The notes under the pieces are model-generated. The model saw only the letters and a list, made by a program, of their open reading frames with translations. It made no database searches and had not been told where the DNA came from. Position numbers and translations under genes: made by a program. Below are positions 34,030 to 45,654 of a stretch of DNA of 64,000 nucleotides, one piece after another. This DNA is from Cardiocondyla obscurior (taxonomy: Eukaryota; Arthropoda; Insecta; Hymenoptera; Formicidae). Location of the stretch: the NCBI RefSeq assembly GCF_019399895.1, contig NC_091880.1, forward strand, positions 4,712,001-4,776,000. The letters are read 5' to 3'. Within the stretch, counting starts at the first letter, position 1, and each line of letters begins with the position of its first letter.

Positions 34030-34440
34030 TTTTTTTTAGGTTCTTGGCGCATTTATTTGATTTCATTAGTTTTATGAAGAGTATTTGTTATTAAAGTACA
34101 CATTTTATGTTCTATTTTTGGAGAGTATAATTTTAAGGGAATTTTTTTTTGGGAGTTTTTTTTGGGGGGAGTCTTGGTTTTGCTTATAAACTTTTTCGAG
34201 GACGCTTTTCTCGCTCGCCTATACTTGGCGCTTTTTTTGAACCTTTTTTTTAAAAAGGTCAGTTTTTTGGGGGATATCATTCATTTTGTAGTTATAATTT
34301 TTTGTGGGGGAGTCTTGGTTTTGCTTAAAAACTGTTTTAAGAAAGCTTTTCTCGCGCACTTATACTTGGCGCTTTTTTAAACCTTTTTTTTTTAAAAGGT
34401 AAGTTTTTGGGGGAAATATCATTTATTTTGTAGTTATAGT
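34030..34440. repeat. Direct repeats derived from the adjacent inverted repeat
   Basis: The arm sequence ttattaaagtacacattttatg reappears at 34090. A unit of about 145 bp with ATACTTGGCGCTTTTTT, AACCTTTTTTTT, GTTTTTTGGGGGA and TTTTGTAGTTATA is repeated at about 34175-34295 and 34315-34440. Confidence 0.65.
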
Positions 34441-35299
34441 ATAATCTAGAGACACGTTAATGTTAAGCGTTACGTGCACAAGAAGCGTGATCGAGCGTGT
34501 CATTACGCGAGATCTTTTATTCTGAGCTATTGAGATGTTTGGATCTCAACAACGGTCTAACCAATCGCTTTCTAAACGTGTTCCTTTATATATAAGTTTG
34601 TACATAAAATACACGTTTTTTGTTTTATTAATTTTTACTGTACGATTGAGACTTTTTCGAAAAATGTTTGATAAAATTGATGCTATAACAAGTTCGGGGT
34701 GAACTTATGTCACACTTGTACGGTTCGACATGTGTTTGTAATATTATAGAAAATAAAATGGGCCCCATCCGATGCCCAAACTCGTAAGACGCATAAAATT
34801 AATTCTTTTCGTCTCTCCGTTGTAGTATTACATTTGACGCCTCATTCTTTTTTATATGTATGTAATAATGTTTTATTCTCTTTACGAGGTACATTCGGAC
34901 TTTCGTCTCCTTACAATCTTTAAAACTCTACAAACTTAACCATACTAATAACATTTCTTTATAAACATCTCCTTACATATAACATCTCTTCCTTGCCTTA
35001 TAACATTTTCTTATCCCTATTTTTTTTTTTTTTTCTCTTCTTTTTCTTCTACCAATTTTACACTCTTCTGTCTTCTTTTACATTTTTCTCTTACTTCATT
35101 TATCCTTATTCTTTCTTATCAGTCTTCCATCTTCTTTTCATTCCTCTTCTTTCTTGTCCTTCCCTGCAAATAACTTACTTCCTACTTTTCGCTTTTCTTA
35201 CTTTCTCTAAACGCCGCTTAGCACACGAGAGAGAGAAAGAGAGAAAGAGAGATACCCATACGTTACACTCACACCGCCAAAATCATTCTCTTACTCTAC
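34441..35299. other. No gene seen; probable 3' region of the LINE at right
   Basis: From about 34900 the plus strand is C/T-rich (A/G-rich on the minus strand), like the LINE frame beside it, so it is probably LINE 3' UTR. The stretch ttgtacggttcgacat...tttgtaatatt (34717-34745) is repeated in diverged form at 37998-38024. Confidence 0.4.
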
Positions 35300-37153
35300 C
35301 TATTCATTCTCATGAACCCCCGCTTCCGACGCTTTTACATCTTCATAGTCTACCTCATTCATTCTTTCATTCTCTCCTATTCCTTCCCTTACCTTTTCCA
35401 GTATTCTTAACCATTCCTCCTCATTTCCCTCCCCTCCCAATACATCTCCAACTGCCTCCTCCCAACTCCTCCCGTCCCCCCAGTTTACACACTCCTCTAA
35501 AACATATTTCCACGTTTCCTCCTTATCCAAACACATCCTACACTTTTTTTTATTTATTTCCTCCCAGTATCTATTTCCTCTCATATCATCTTCCACTCTA
35601 AACCTCCCCACCCTTTGCCATTTCTCCTCCTTCCATCCCTTCTTTAAATATTCCGATACTCCTTCCTCCTTTATTTTTCCATAATCCTTATTAAATTTTC
35701 CCATTCTTATTTTTTCCCATCTTTCCTTTCTTTGCAATTCTTTATCTTTTACCACTATCTGTTTACCTTTCAGTCCCTCTTGTTCTCTTCTTTCTTCTAT
35801 CCTCTCCAGCGTCCATCCTAATCTTTCAAAAAATTCCTCTCTTTCTTTTTCCCATTTTCCACTTGTTTTTCCTTCCCTCGCTCTTTCCTTCATTTCTTCC
35901 TAATATCCTCTTGCTAAAACTCCCCCTCTTCCTTCTTCCAATCTTTTCTCATACTTCCAAGCCCTCATTCTCGCTTTTCCAGACAACTTTTCTCTCTGAA
36001 ATTCCTCTCTCATTATATACCCCGGCACACTTCTACTTACTCCCATTATCTATCTTAGATACCTCTCATGCACCGTTTCAATCTCTTCCCTTTCCTTCCA
36101 CCCCCATATCTCCACCCCATAGCTCATTACTGTCCATACAAGCCTGTCAAACAGCCATAATCTTCTGCCCCAATCTTTTCCAAATTTCTTTTTGCCAATA
36201 TTCCATATTTGTCCCATCACCCTTGCTGCTTTCTTTACTCTTTCCTTCACGTGCTCTTTCTGATCTTCATTCCTTATCACATATCCCAAATAATTAAATC
36301 TTTTAACCTCCTCTATTTCTTTACCCTTCCATACCCACTTTACCCTTTTCCATCTCCCTCCCCCTTTTCGGCACCTCATCACCTTTGTCTTGTCCACATT
36401 TACCTCCAATCCCTTTTCTTCCACATATTCCTCTAATGTCTTCAGCATTCCCTTCATTCCTGCTTCCGTTTCTGCAATCAGTGCAATGTCATCCGCGTAC
36501 GCCAGCGAGTACACCCTCCTGCCCTTCATCTTTGTTCCACCCCATCCACCCTTTTCCAATTCTTCGTCCAAGTCTGCCAGCAGGATCGTGAACAAGCTCG
36601 GGCTCAGCGGACATCCCTGCCTTACCCCTCTCACCGTCCAAAATTTTTTCCCTTCCTCTTTCTTTACTCTAACTTTGCTACTCGTCTCCTCCAGTATCTC
36701 TTCGCACCTTTTTACTAACCCTTCTCTTACCCCCCTCTTTATCATTGCTTCCAATTTTCTTCTGTCCACAGAATTAAAGGCTGCCTTCATATCAATGAAA
36801 GCTATTACTAGCTTCTCCTCCTTTCCATCTATTCTTCTATTTATCAGCTGGTTTAAAACATAAATTTGATCCAACGTCCCCATGTATCTCCTGAATCCTG
36901 CCTGACTCTGTGGAACTATTTTTTTTTCTTCCACTTCTTCTCTTATTCTTCTCTCCAAAACCGACGCATACACTTTATACCCTGTTTGTGTCAGTGTTAC
37001 CTCTCTGTATTCTTCCACTTTTTCTCCTTTTCCTTTCTTTAAGACTGGCACAACTATCCCTTCCCTCCACTCTTCTGGAAACCCTTCCCCTTTCCACACC
37101 CTTTTGCATATTTCCCATACCTCTTCTTTCACCTCCTCTCTCCCTTCTCTCAT
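35300..37153 (-). pseudogene. Decayed non-LTR retrotransposon (LINE) reverse transcriptase
   Basis: The minus-strand frame 37153-36050 contains the RT blocks QAGFR, FIDMKAAFNSVDR, GVRQGCPLSPSLF, LAYADDIALIAE and FNYLGY in the correct order. A TAG near 36049 and a frame change near 35900 interrupt it. It then continues in 35893-35300 with a Cys-rich CRMCLDKEETWKYVLEEC region typical of LINE C-termini. The endonuclease domain is missing, so this is a 5'-truncated copy. Composition is strikingly purine-rich on its coding strand. The clade is not assigned. Confidence 0.85.
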
Positions 37154-38027
37154 ACGTTTTTATATAGGTTTGCAATATTTAGTTTTGTTTATCACTACTC
37201 GAGTTTCTCGAGAAAAATCTTTGGCTTCGTTTAGCAGAAAAAACTGCTTTGCAACTATTATAAAAATATTAAAATTGATTAGCGCATTTTTAATAAAATT
37301 AGTAAAATTTATTTCAAATTTAGATCGTATTAATATTGTTCGGGATTACGTTCTGTACCGCCAGTTTATATTTCCCGGTATACCGGCGCTGCAAACGTAC
37401 GCACTAACGATAGTGTGTGAGTATTGCGGAGAGGCTCGCAAGCACGAACGTGTCGGTCGTTATTATTCGATTCGGTTCTGTTTTATTTTCACTGAAAAAA
37501 CGGCCTGTGCCTGCAAGTGACTGTTGAGCATAATTTAGCGAGAGTGTCGGCTATTTAAGCTGTTACCACGAAAGTGACAAGGTCCGAGCGTACCACGAAC
37601 GTGAAAACAACTCCCTGAACGGAGAGACTCACAGCCTGAGCTGTCGATTTCTGAGAGGGCCCATCGGTGGTCATAGCCTATAATTTGTTACTTAGACAAG
37701 GTAATCTAATCTGATATAATTATATGTTTCTTTGCATGTATTATTTTGTTTGGCTTTTCCCACCTCCCACGCAGGGGGTGGGTTTTTATGCCTTTATAAA
37801 TGTTTAGATCACAAAATCAGGTTTGTTCTTATACCTTCCCCTTTCTACGGTAACTCATCTCCCCCCCCCCATGTTAAAGAAATTCAATTACAGTCCAAAG
37901 GCCAGCGGTTTCTAAAACAAATATTTTTGTAGAGAAGATTTTATTCAAAAAATTATTCGAAGTTAAAAGTATCAAGAAAAACCTAGGTTCATGCTTGTAC
38001 GGTTTTACATAAATTTGTAATATTTAA
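37154..38027. other. Unassigned; possible 5' exon ending at a donor near 37700
   Basis: GC-moderate block 37340-37680 with an open frame of about 60 residues to 37520, then ACAAG|GTAATC at about 37700. Neither is convincing alone. A poly-C run lies at 37861-37870. Confidence 0.25.
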
Positions 38028-38190
38028 GGGGAAGCTAAAGCCGTTGCCGAACTTGCACGGCGTCGATATGATAGGTCAAGCGCAAATTCCGTACCGGAAC
38101 GTGGCGACATCTGGAGCTTCGTAATATGCGTGCAATAGACCTTTGCCAGATTTGCCCGCTTTACCTATCCTGTCCTGTCTATCTTGATGA

Positions 38191-38412
38191 CCATGTGCAA
38201 AGAGGAATCATATTTTTTATAAATAAATTGTTACAGCGTAATAAACAATTTATTTATAAAAAATATGATTTCTCTCTGTACATGGTATTATAAAAAAAAT
38301 TTTTTTTTAATAAAAAAACAAATTATAAGTACATAACGGGACTAGAAACCGGCGCTCGCACGATCGTCAAATTAGCAGGCCCGCTGTTAGCCGTTGCGCT
38401 ACAGAGATATTT
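38191..38412 (-). mobile_element. Hairpin plus tRNA-like element, second family
   Basis: A hairpin at 38191-38285 (CCATGTGCAAAGAGGAATC with a near-complementary arm) is followed by an A-rich spacer. A minus-strand tRNA-like sequence follows (about 38335-38412) with TGTAGCGCAACGG (A-box-like) and GGTTTCTAGTCCC (B-box-like). Beyond it, tactggtacttgtataataatag resembles 616-650 of the foldback at 400-1200. The order (hairpin, A run, tRNA-like, shared arm) is the same, so this is a diverged half of that architecture. Confidence 0.6.
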
Positions 38413-38692
38413 TATTAGTTTAGACTAAGTTACTGGTACTTGTATAATAATAGTATCAATTGAACATTTACAAGAAATGTATGTAATAATCAGCTAGATT
38501 ACTAAAAGATTGAGTATTCTTGCTGTTAAATTCACATATTTATTGTAAATGTTAAAATGCTACTGTGTCAAGTATCAACTATAGTACTCTCTACTTATAA
38601 AAGTCATAACTTATTCATTCATGTTTGTAGCTAACACCAGAAGTAAAATATGTATAATATACACATTTTTCTTGTGGTATCAGGTACATATA

Positions 38693-39186
38693 CAGGGTGT
38701 CCCAGACCAGTGTATTTTATTTTTAATGGTAGGTAGAACGCGTTAAGAAAAATCGAAAAGTTTAATAGCACTTCGTAAAATTCTCATTCGTTTCCGAAAA
38801 AATTAATAAAATATTAATAGGTAAGAGGGACAAGGAAACTGCAAGCTGTGTGCGAGCGAGAGACAAGCACCGGCGAGTATTCCGAAGAGAATGGGCGGAG
38901 TTAGCGCGTAGAGAGTGATGCGAGGCAACGATACGCGAGTGAGACAAAGCGACGATACACGAGCGAAGCGAAGCAACGATACGTGAGTGAGATGAGGCGA
39001 CGATACGCCGGTGCTTGTTTCTCGCTCGCACGGCTCGCAGTTTCTTTGTCCCTCTTACCTATTAATATTTTATTAATTTTTTCGGAAACGAATGAGAATT
39101 TTACAAAATGCTATTAAACTTTTCGATTTTTCTCAACGCGTTCTACCTACCATTAAAAATAAAATACACTGATTTGGGACACCCTG
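38693..39186. mobile_element. Foldback MITE, termini CAGGGTGTCCC, TA target
   Basis: Starts CAGGGTGTCCCAGACCAG, ends with the complement, and is flanked by TA. The arms (about 185 bp) are nearly perfect and end in GAGACAAGCACCGGCG. The centre holds a short repeat built on gcgaggcaacgatacgcgag. Only the termini match the MITE at 16104; the interior differs. Confidence 0.9.
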
Positions 39187-39417
39187 TATAAATTGTTACA
39201 ACTGTTATTATAAAAAACAGAGTACATGCCTACGCTCTTACTTTATAATACAATTATATCACGCTTGATACATATACGAAACAGTACTGTTACCAGACAA
39301 TATACATGAAATGTGTGAAAAACATAAATTAATTATTTAATCTTTCTGCTGTGTATTTTACACGTTTCATGTAAATTGTTTGGTGCCACTGTTCCATGTA
39401 TCAGACATAATACAATT

Positions 39418-39527
39418 TGTAACGGTAGCGACTCTTGGTGTCGCGTATGTCTTGTCGGATTGAGCCGTGCATTGACCCGTGACGGCCGCGGGGAGCTGTG
39501 GCAAGGCAGCGAAGCCACCACGTCACA
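39418..39527 (-). mobile_element. Short LTR remnant sharing its head with 55597 and 59868
   Basis: On the minus strand it starts TGTGACGTGGTGGCTTCG and ends ACCGTTACA, 110 bp. The first 65 bases match the starts of the LTRs at 55597 and 59868. No flanking duplication was found, so it is an internally deleted or recombined copy. Confidence 0.6.
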
Positions 39528-39552
39528 ACATATATAAATTATGTTTGAATTT

Positions 39553-41361
39553 TTTACGGATTTTGAAATATTCTCATACATTTTCAGCAATTTCCAGCAT
39601 TTCCGTTACGTTGACTATTTTTTCCCGTACTTTTTCTTGTCTCTTGCCGCGTTCTTGTTCAACGCGATCAATCCTCTGCCAATCTTCATAAAATACAGTT
39701 TAAACTCCCTTAGTTTTTAAGATTTCGCTCAGAGCAGCCCAACCATGAGCCTGTTTTGTTGTATTTGACGACAATTCATTATGTATCAGCTTAGCAACTT
39801 GAAACGCATTTGTCATGGTTTTTATAAGTACATCGGTTGAACCGGTGGTTGCCCATCCTGCAATGTAGAGATTTCCTTCGACTTTACCATTAGTATTTTC
39901 TACATGTCTCTTCTTTGTGTTAAATGGTATTAAGTTATCGATTTGAACGGCCTTGTAACCGATGCTGCGCAAACCCAGACCACATAAAATTTCCTCAAAG
40001 TCGCCGGTCATCTCGGCGACTTTGAGAAAATCTCATGTAGTCTGGGTTTGCCACCTGATTTTGTATTGTTTCTCCTCGCAACTGATTGATCGCAAATTTG
40101 ATACCCTCCAATTTTTTATCACCAAGAAACTCGACAGGGCTGCGCAAAAAAATCGGATATAATTCTTTAGTGTACATTGAATCACACTTAGATTCTTTTA
40201 AAGATTGCAGCATAAGCTCTATTTGTCGTTTACGGGTTCTATCTAAAGTTGGAACCATTGCTTCTATGTTTTCAAAATCTTGCTCTCGCCAGAAAGTTCT
40301 GCAACTCTCTAGATTAAGAATCTCTCGCAATTTTGCGATCATGAATGCGGCCTGCATAGGTCCTCTTCGTCCGACCATAAAAACTTTTCTCAATTTACTG
40401 TGACATAAAGCTTCCAAGACGTATGACGTAATGTCAGTGCTCAAAAAATTTGTAATCGTTTAAATTATAGAAAAAAAAAATTCTAATTTAAAATAAAACC
40501 CCAGTTAGAGATTACGTATTACTTTGAGCTTATCGACCGGTGTCAAAAGATTCCTCGCAATATCTATGGCCACATTATTTTGACCTATAACAACTACTTT
40601 CTCCACATGTAAATTAATCTTGAAATTTTTATTTTCCGGAACTCCATTATACCAACCAACAAAATTCTGAGGCGATATCACATTATTTACATTTTCACTG
40701 GGTATATTAAGTAATCGATCAAATTGAGCGCCATAAGTCTGAAATAAAATTAAAAAAAAAAAAAAAAACAGATAATTAAACAAAAATCAATAAAATTGGT
40801 AATACGATCGAGTTCGAATATCAAATACATACTAGTAACACAACATTATAGTTTTCTCACAGATCTTTAATAACATCTAAGCCAACTGTAACGTTGCCTA
40901 CAAATTTAACATGTGGATTGATCGCGACTTTGTAAAACGTATTTATAACGTTTTTCAATTCCGAATAATCCGGAGCAACTCCATAGCGTATAAGGCCAAA
41001 GGGAATTGGTAATTTTTCCAGTATATCAATTTTTACAGTATTCAAATCCTGATAACCAATTTTGTGCAATTTTATCTTCTTTTTCATAGTATATTTACAA
41101 TTATTTAATATACAATTGTTATGTACAAAAAACTTTCAACATTACAGAACATACAACGTTCCTCAAGAAAATTAATAAAAATAATACCATTGTTAATTGT
41201 AACATAATTAATATATTTTTAGTACCTTCAGTAATTTTTGAGCCGCATAAAAGCCCGCTGGACCTGTACCGACAATGCATATCTTAGGTGTGCATTGTAC
41301 GGTACATAGTGAACGGATACAGCTATTTAAAATGTTGAATCTTATCTTTATAATGCTGATT
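39553..41361 (-). pseudogene. FDXR: NADPH:adrenodoxin oxidoreductase (ferredoxin reductase) pseudogene
   Basis: Recognisable exons on the minus strand: 41361-41226 (FAD motif VGTGPAGFYAAQ after a presequence-like stretch with no ATG), about 41085-40862 (PFGLIRYGVAPDY), 40738-40523 (FVGWYNGVPEN, VVIGQNNVAIDIAR), and 40439 to about 39553 (VGRRGPMQAAF, GLRSIGYKAVQ, YIAGWATTGSTDV). The intact enzyme passes electrons from NADPH via FAD to mitochondrial ferredoxin. Damage: no start codon; a small exon seems missing between the second and third; a palindromic insert shifts the frame at 40007-40050; a TAA at 39702-39700 precedes about 46 further codons of recognisable C-terminus. It retains introns, so it is a duplicated rather than retroposed copy. 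Confidence 0.85.
39970..40050. repeat. Local palindrome inserted in the reductase pseudogene
   Basis: Arm 39970-40006 and arm 40014-40050 are inverted copies, 37 bp with 4 mismatches, around a 7-base spacer. Arm 39970-40006 is the original coding sequence. The other arm is extra, has no counterpart in the protein family, and shifts the frame. Confidence 0.9.
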
Positions 41362-43819
41362 TCTCTTTTATTTTAATTTTTTTTATCGTTGCACCACTAT
41401 ATCACGTTGTTTTATTTATCACATGTCCGTGTAAGGTGTTTTTTAAAGGTAGCCTTAATTATTGTTTTATGTATTAAATTCAATTTCAAAGTATTAGTTG
41501 TCTCACGTATAAAATAAGCAGGTCCCACAAATGCTTTGGATCTGAAAATATTCAGCACGTTATTTATAATTAAATTACAATTGCGTAAAATTATTAAGTA
41601 AGAATAAAATAAAAGCAAGATTATCAGTATGAAACTCTTAAAATAAGATATTATTTTTGTTTAGATTTTAAACAAAAAATGTTTTTGATCTCCTGACTGA
41701 TCTATATTCAAAATATGTGCATTTCTCTGGTAAGACACAAAAAGATACCCCAAGTCTTATGATACATAAATAATAAGTAATTAATACTGCAATCGGAACA
41801 ACCAGCTCTAAGCGAGTTGAACAAAGAGAACAATTTATAGAATTGACAGTGTCCTAACTTTGAGGTTAAATTTCGCAAAGTATACACCGGCATTATCTCG
41901 ATTTCTCAACGAGAACTGAAAAAAAAGGAAAAGTAACATCTTACCTGCTCAATTTTACGTTGCCGCTTAATTTGCTTTATTTTTTCCTCTTTTTTCTTTC
42001 TTTTAGTCGCAAATAAAAGAATAACAATGTAATCAGTTTTCATTCAAATTTGCTCGCTATCGTTGACTATCGTTACAAGTGCGGCTTGGAGGTGATATCA
42101 GAAGCAAAATATGTATAATATGTACATTCTTATAAACGTATTAAAATATATGTACAATACGTTTACAAAAATGTATATATTATACATATTTTTGACAGAA
42201 ATCACACAGGAATTACTGTTATTCGGGCCGAGATAAGCAACATGGGCAAGCTAGCAAGCAGGCAAAGGTGTGTTATTCTTATGTACACGCTGCTAACGAA
42301 CAGTGCCATCTATCCTGTGACGCCACAACTAATCTTGCTCGTTTTTCGTGACATTTTTACCAAAATGGCATCTGCTGACTCGTGCACATTTTGCTAAATG
42401 GTTTATTCCAACTTTATTTTTTTATGAGGCTATCAACTATAATTTCAAACGCGGCATTCTCTTCCTTGATGTTCAACGAAGCGGGCTGTACTCTCCGTTT
42501 GTGCGTAAAAGCGATGTAAGCTATATACTAAGTAAACGTTTCGTACGTGAATACATAAAAAATTTTTTTTTTGCATTTTTGACAATATAAAGACCAGAGC
42601 CCACTTCGTCAGAGTATGTACAGTAATCCTGTAAAATAATTTTTAATGTCATTTAGCCGTTTCGGAATAAAGTTGGAAAAACTTTTGCGTGGTAAAACAG
42701 GAATGTTTAGCTTCCCCTTAATAAATATTTATTACGCGATCATCACTCATCAATAAACACAGTCGATAAATGAAACAGAGTTGATAAATCAATCCACGCC
42801 ATCTAGCGGCGCGAAAACGAAAAGGACATTTTCGTCGTCGACGACGACGATAAAATGTGATTTTACTCTTGCAAGCAAACTTTACATCACGATATCTTCG
42901 TTTGTAAATAACATAGCGAAAAAATAAAAACACCTTTATTATATAAATCGATTTCTTGTAGTAAAACTACTCTTCTGAACCGTCCAGTTTTATAAAGGCC
43001 CGGAGTTGCATTTTGATAGCGCGAAACTAATTGCGCCTAGTGGCGGCAACCACTAGTGCAAAATACATTATTGTCTGGAGAGTTGCCATTCTGTGGGGAT
43101 TGGTTGGAATTATTGACCGGCCGCCACAGGCATTTTCTGCTACGATACTGTCAGCATTTTATCGACATAACGTGAAGCATATTAATTGCAAACCATGTTG
43201 TGTCAGATTTGGTTATCTGGGTTATATTTTATTTATTTTTTTGCGGCCACTAATTGAAGTTCATTAACAACAGCATGTATTAGTAATATGTTGTGAAGTG
43301 TAAAGGATGCGCGAGTAAATATTTTTTAACACTATTAACAATATATTCAATTACTTATAAAACATTTTCTTTTTTCTAGATTTTGGTTTAACGTTGTATA
43401 CAATGCCTCAATTATCGATACACTAGTATATTTTTTACAAGAAATTCCATCTTTTTACACTTTAGAAAATTTTTTTATTAAACTAAAGATTCTTGAGACT
43501 TTAGAAAATTTTCAGTATATTATATTTACTGTTTTTGCCCATCTCTGCACAAATAAGAAGAGCCTGTCAGAACATATGAGCCATATGCTTTTTGGAAAAC
43601 TGTTATATATAATTATATATTTACAGTACCAATTTTATTTGATTTATATCAACTGTCATGGCTGAGAAACCCGTTTATATTTCGACTGACCTACATTTTG
43701 AATGCGAAAGATCGACATTGTCTAGCGGCCATGTCTTGTACTTCTCAGCAGCTGTCCCGAAATGCTGATTTCACGATTTGAAATTTGTATTGTGATATCT
43801 CTGCTTGTACATATGTGGA
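41362..43819. other. No supported gene
   Basis: Mixed sequence with short frames only. There are imperfect inverted words around atgtataatatgtacatt (42112-42200), similar to atgtataatatacacattt at 38648. A poly-pyrimidine/CGTCG run lies near 42831-42850. An 80-residue frame at 42348-42590 resembles nothing I know. Confidence 0.35.
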
Positions 43820-44566
43820 AGTTGACGGTGTCCAGCCGGCGCTACAAGTCGCGCAGAATAAGGGGGTCACAATTTAAAACATAAAGGCAGACACTAGACA
43901 AATTCACAAACAAAATCAAATGTATTTAATAAACAAATAAAGAAAATAACAAGCGATAATAAACACGATAAAAAGTAAAGCACAAATCATAAAAAGAAGC
44001 AATCCTCTCATTTGAGGAGATAAAAGCGGATCGGTATAGACCGCGTTTGACTTATCTGTATTCCGCAGCGGCGGAAGAATGCTGTCGGCAGCAAGCGCAA
44101 GGAACTCGCAGTTCGCAGCTTGCGGTTCGCAATTCGTGTTTCGCCGTTCGCAATTTGTGTTCGCAACAGAGCCTGGCCAGGCTTGGTAACGCAGAGTGTT
44201 TCGCACACATGCACTCGAGGCACAAACTGGAACGCGGTAGAACGAATGAAATATAAGATATAACATATAAAGTGTCGTAGAAGACGACAGCTCAGCGATG
44301 TGCTCGCTATGAAATTCGGAGGGACTCTGAGGGCTCGGCTGATGCAACGAGCCTTCAGAGCTATTGTATAAGGAAAGTAAATCGGGAGAGTCCCGGAAGT
44401 CCGCCGGGTAAAGTCCCGAGACAAAGTCCGTTTCAAAGTTCGTTCATGGAGTAAACAATTATTAGAAGAAGGGCCGCGGTATTAGAATTTGCTTTCTTCT
44501 TCGTATGGTCGGTAACGTGTGAGGTGGCGTCACGTGTAGCGTCGAAGGGATCCGCCACACATATAA
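43820..44566 (-). mobile_element. Possible LTR remnant with an open frame ending in a membrane segment
   Basis: Read on the minus strand the block begins TGTTATATGTGTGGCGG, which resembles Gypsy LTR starts here, and contains AATAAA-like signals. A primer-site-like TTGTGACCCCC lies at about 43876. A 143-residue frame (44347-43916) contains two near-repeats of a NTNCE motif and ends in a strongly hydrophobic segment of about 25 residues. No target duplication or protein family was identified. Confidence 0.25.
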
Positions 44567-44734
44567 CACTGTCACACGCTGAGAAACTTTAATTTTTTTA
44601 AATTATTCATAATTAATTTACAAAAGATTTGAGCACTATGCAATACGATGTAATTAAATACTGAATATATTTTTAAACTGTTATCTTTAAAACCAAATTT
44701 TGAGAAAGTTATTTTATAAAAGTATTTAGTTACA

Positions 44735-44850
44735 GTTACAGTTTTTTCACTTAAAATGTAACTACTTACAGTTAGAAGTTACTGATTCTGAAAAATAACA
44801 TGTTACAGTTATAGTTACTCAAAAACTAACTAATCGTTACTTTCCAGTTA
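44735..44850. repeat. Degenerate GTTACA-rich repeat
   Basis: Words such as agttacagttacag, gtaacta, agttactg, ttacagttatagttac and gttactttccagttac recur with variable spacing just before element C. Confidence 0.6.
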
Positions 44851-44891
44851 CTTTCTTGTAATAAAAAGAAAAAAATAAAACTTATTTCTAA

Positions 44892-45303
44892 TGTTGTAAC
44901 CCGACAGCGCACGCTGGTCATTGACCAGCTCATGCGCTACATTTTTATATACAACTCAGCAGATTACCAAACTGTTGGAATCTGCTGAGCCTAAGAATCC
45001 GTCTTGTCAGCCATTCGACATCGCGCGCTATCAGCAGAAGGCAGTAGGGCACGCGGCCACTTCCTTCTGCTATTTTGCTGACAAGACCGAAAATAATAAT
45101 ATATAATGCACGAGCTCCGAAGCTCGTGCAAGTCAATTTGAGAGTACGAGGTAGCGACTCGTAACTCTATCGCCGATATACAAAGGAAGAATAAACGCAT
45201 TAAACGATTGAAACATATATATACATTTATTAAACACCGCCATCCACTACACCGTAACGTGTATATTCGGAGGACGGACTCCGTGCACCGCTCCGGTGCA
45301 ACA
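44892..45303 (+). repeat. 5' LTR of element C (412 bp)
   Basis: Starts TGTTGTAACCCGACAG and ends CTCCGGTGCAACA. Hairpins are visible: CTTGTCAG/CTGACAAG, AGCAGAAGG/CCTTCTGCT and GCACGAGCT/AGCTCGTGC. Confidence 0.9.
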
Positions 45304-45307
45304 AATT

Positions 45308-45326
45308 TGGTGGCAACGGTGGGATC
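45308..45326 (+). promoter_or_regulatory. Primer binding site, tRNA-Leu type
   Basis: TGGTGGCAACGGTGGGATC follows the LTR. One base differs from the element B site. Confidence 0.7.
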
Positions 45327-45518
45327 CGCCCCCCGAAGAAAAGGCGCCCTGCATTTTCGCCCTTACACCGCCCGGTGCTGTTGGTAGTATACGGCTGAAA
45401 CAGAAAGATAAAACAAGGTGAGGTCAACGTCAACGATAAAGACAGCCGAACAGCTCACGTTACAGTACCCGCCAAATACACAAGCATAAGCGAAAGGAAA
45501 GACCCAGCAGAAGACAAC

Positions 45519-45544
45519 ATGCATTCTATACTACTAATGTAAGT
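45519..45544 (+). promoter_or_regulatory. Leader ATG and splice donor for the env transcript of element C
   Basis: ATG at 45519, six codons plus 2 nt, then the donor AAT|GTAAGT at 45538|45539. The acceptor TTTTTCAG ends at 52927. Sixteen nt then lead to the env ATG at 52944, and the phase is conserved. The combined N-terminus would be hydrophobic like a signal peptide. Confidence 0.7.
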
Positions 45545-45654
45545 TAACGAAAAAACTTTTCTTACAACACCGAACGACTGACTTCCTGTTTTGGCAGACG
45601 CTATAAACAAACGCGACCGCGCAATACGCAGAGTACGAAAATTTGAAAATTAAA

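Larger units (their letters stand above)
38028..42717. mobile_element. Candidate TTAA-flanked unit with 12-bp inverted ends
   Basis: GGGGAAGCTAAA (38028-38039) and TTTAGCTTCCCC (42706-42717) are exact complements, each flanked outside by TTAA. TTAA duplications are the hallmark of piggyBac-type elements. The interior holds the reductase pseudogene and other repeats but no recognisable transposase. Homology does not extend past 12 bp, so coincidence is possible. Confidence 0.3.

Noticed and set aside
34993..36863. Plus-strand frames rich in Phe, Pro, Ser and Leu
   Set aside because: They are the antisense of the purine-rich LINE frame on the minus strand.
42348..42590. 80-codon frame as a gene
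   Set aside because: No motif, no splice context, and close to chance length for this region.
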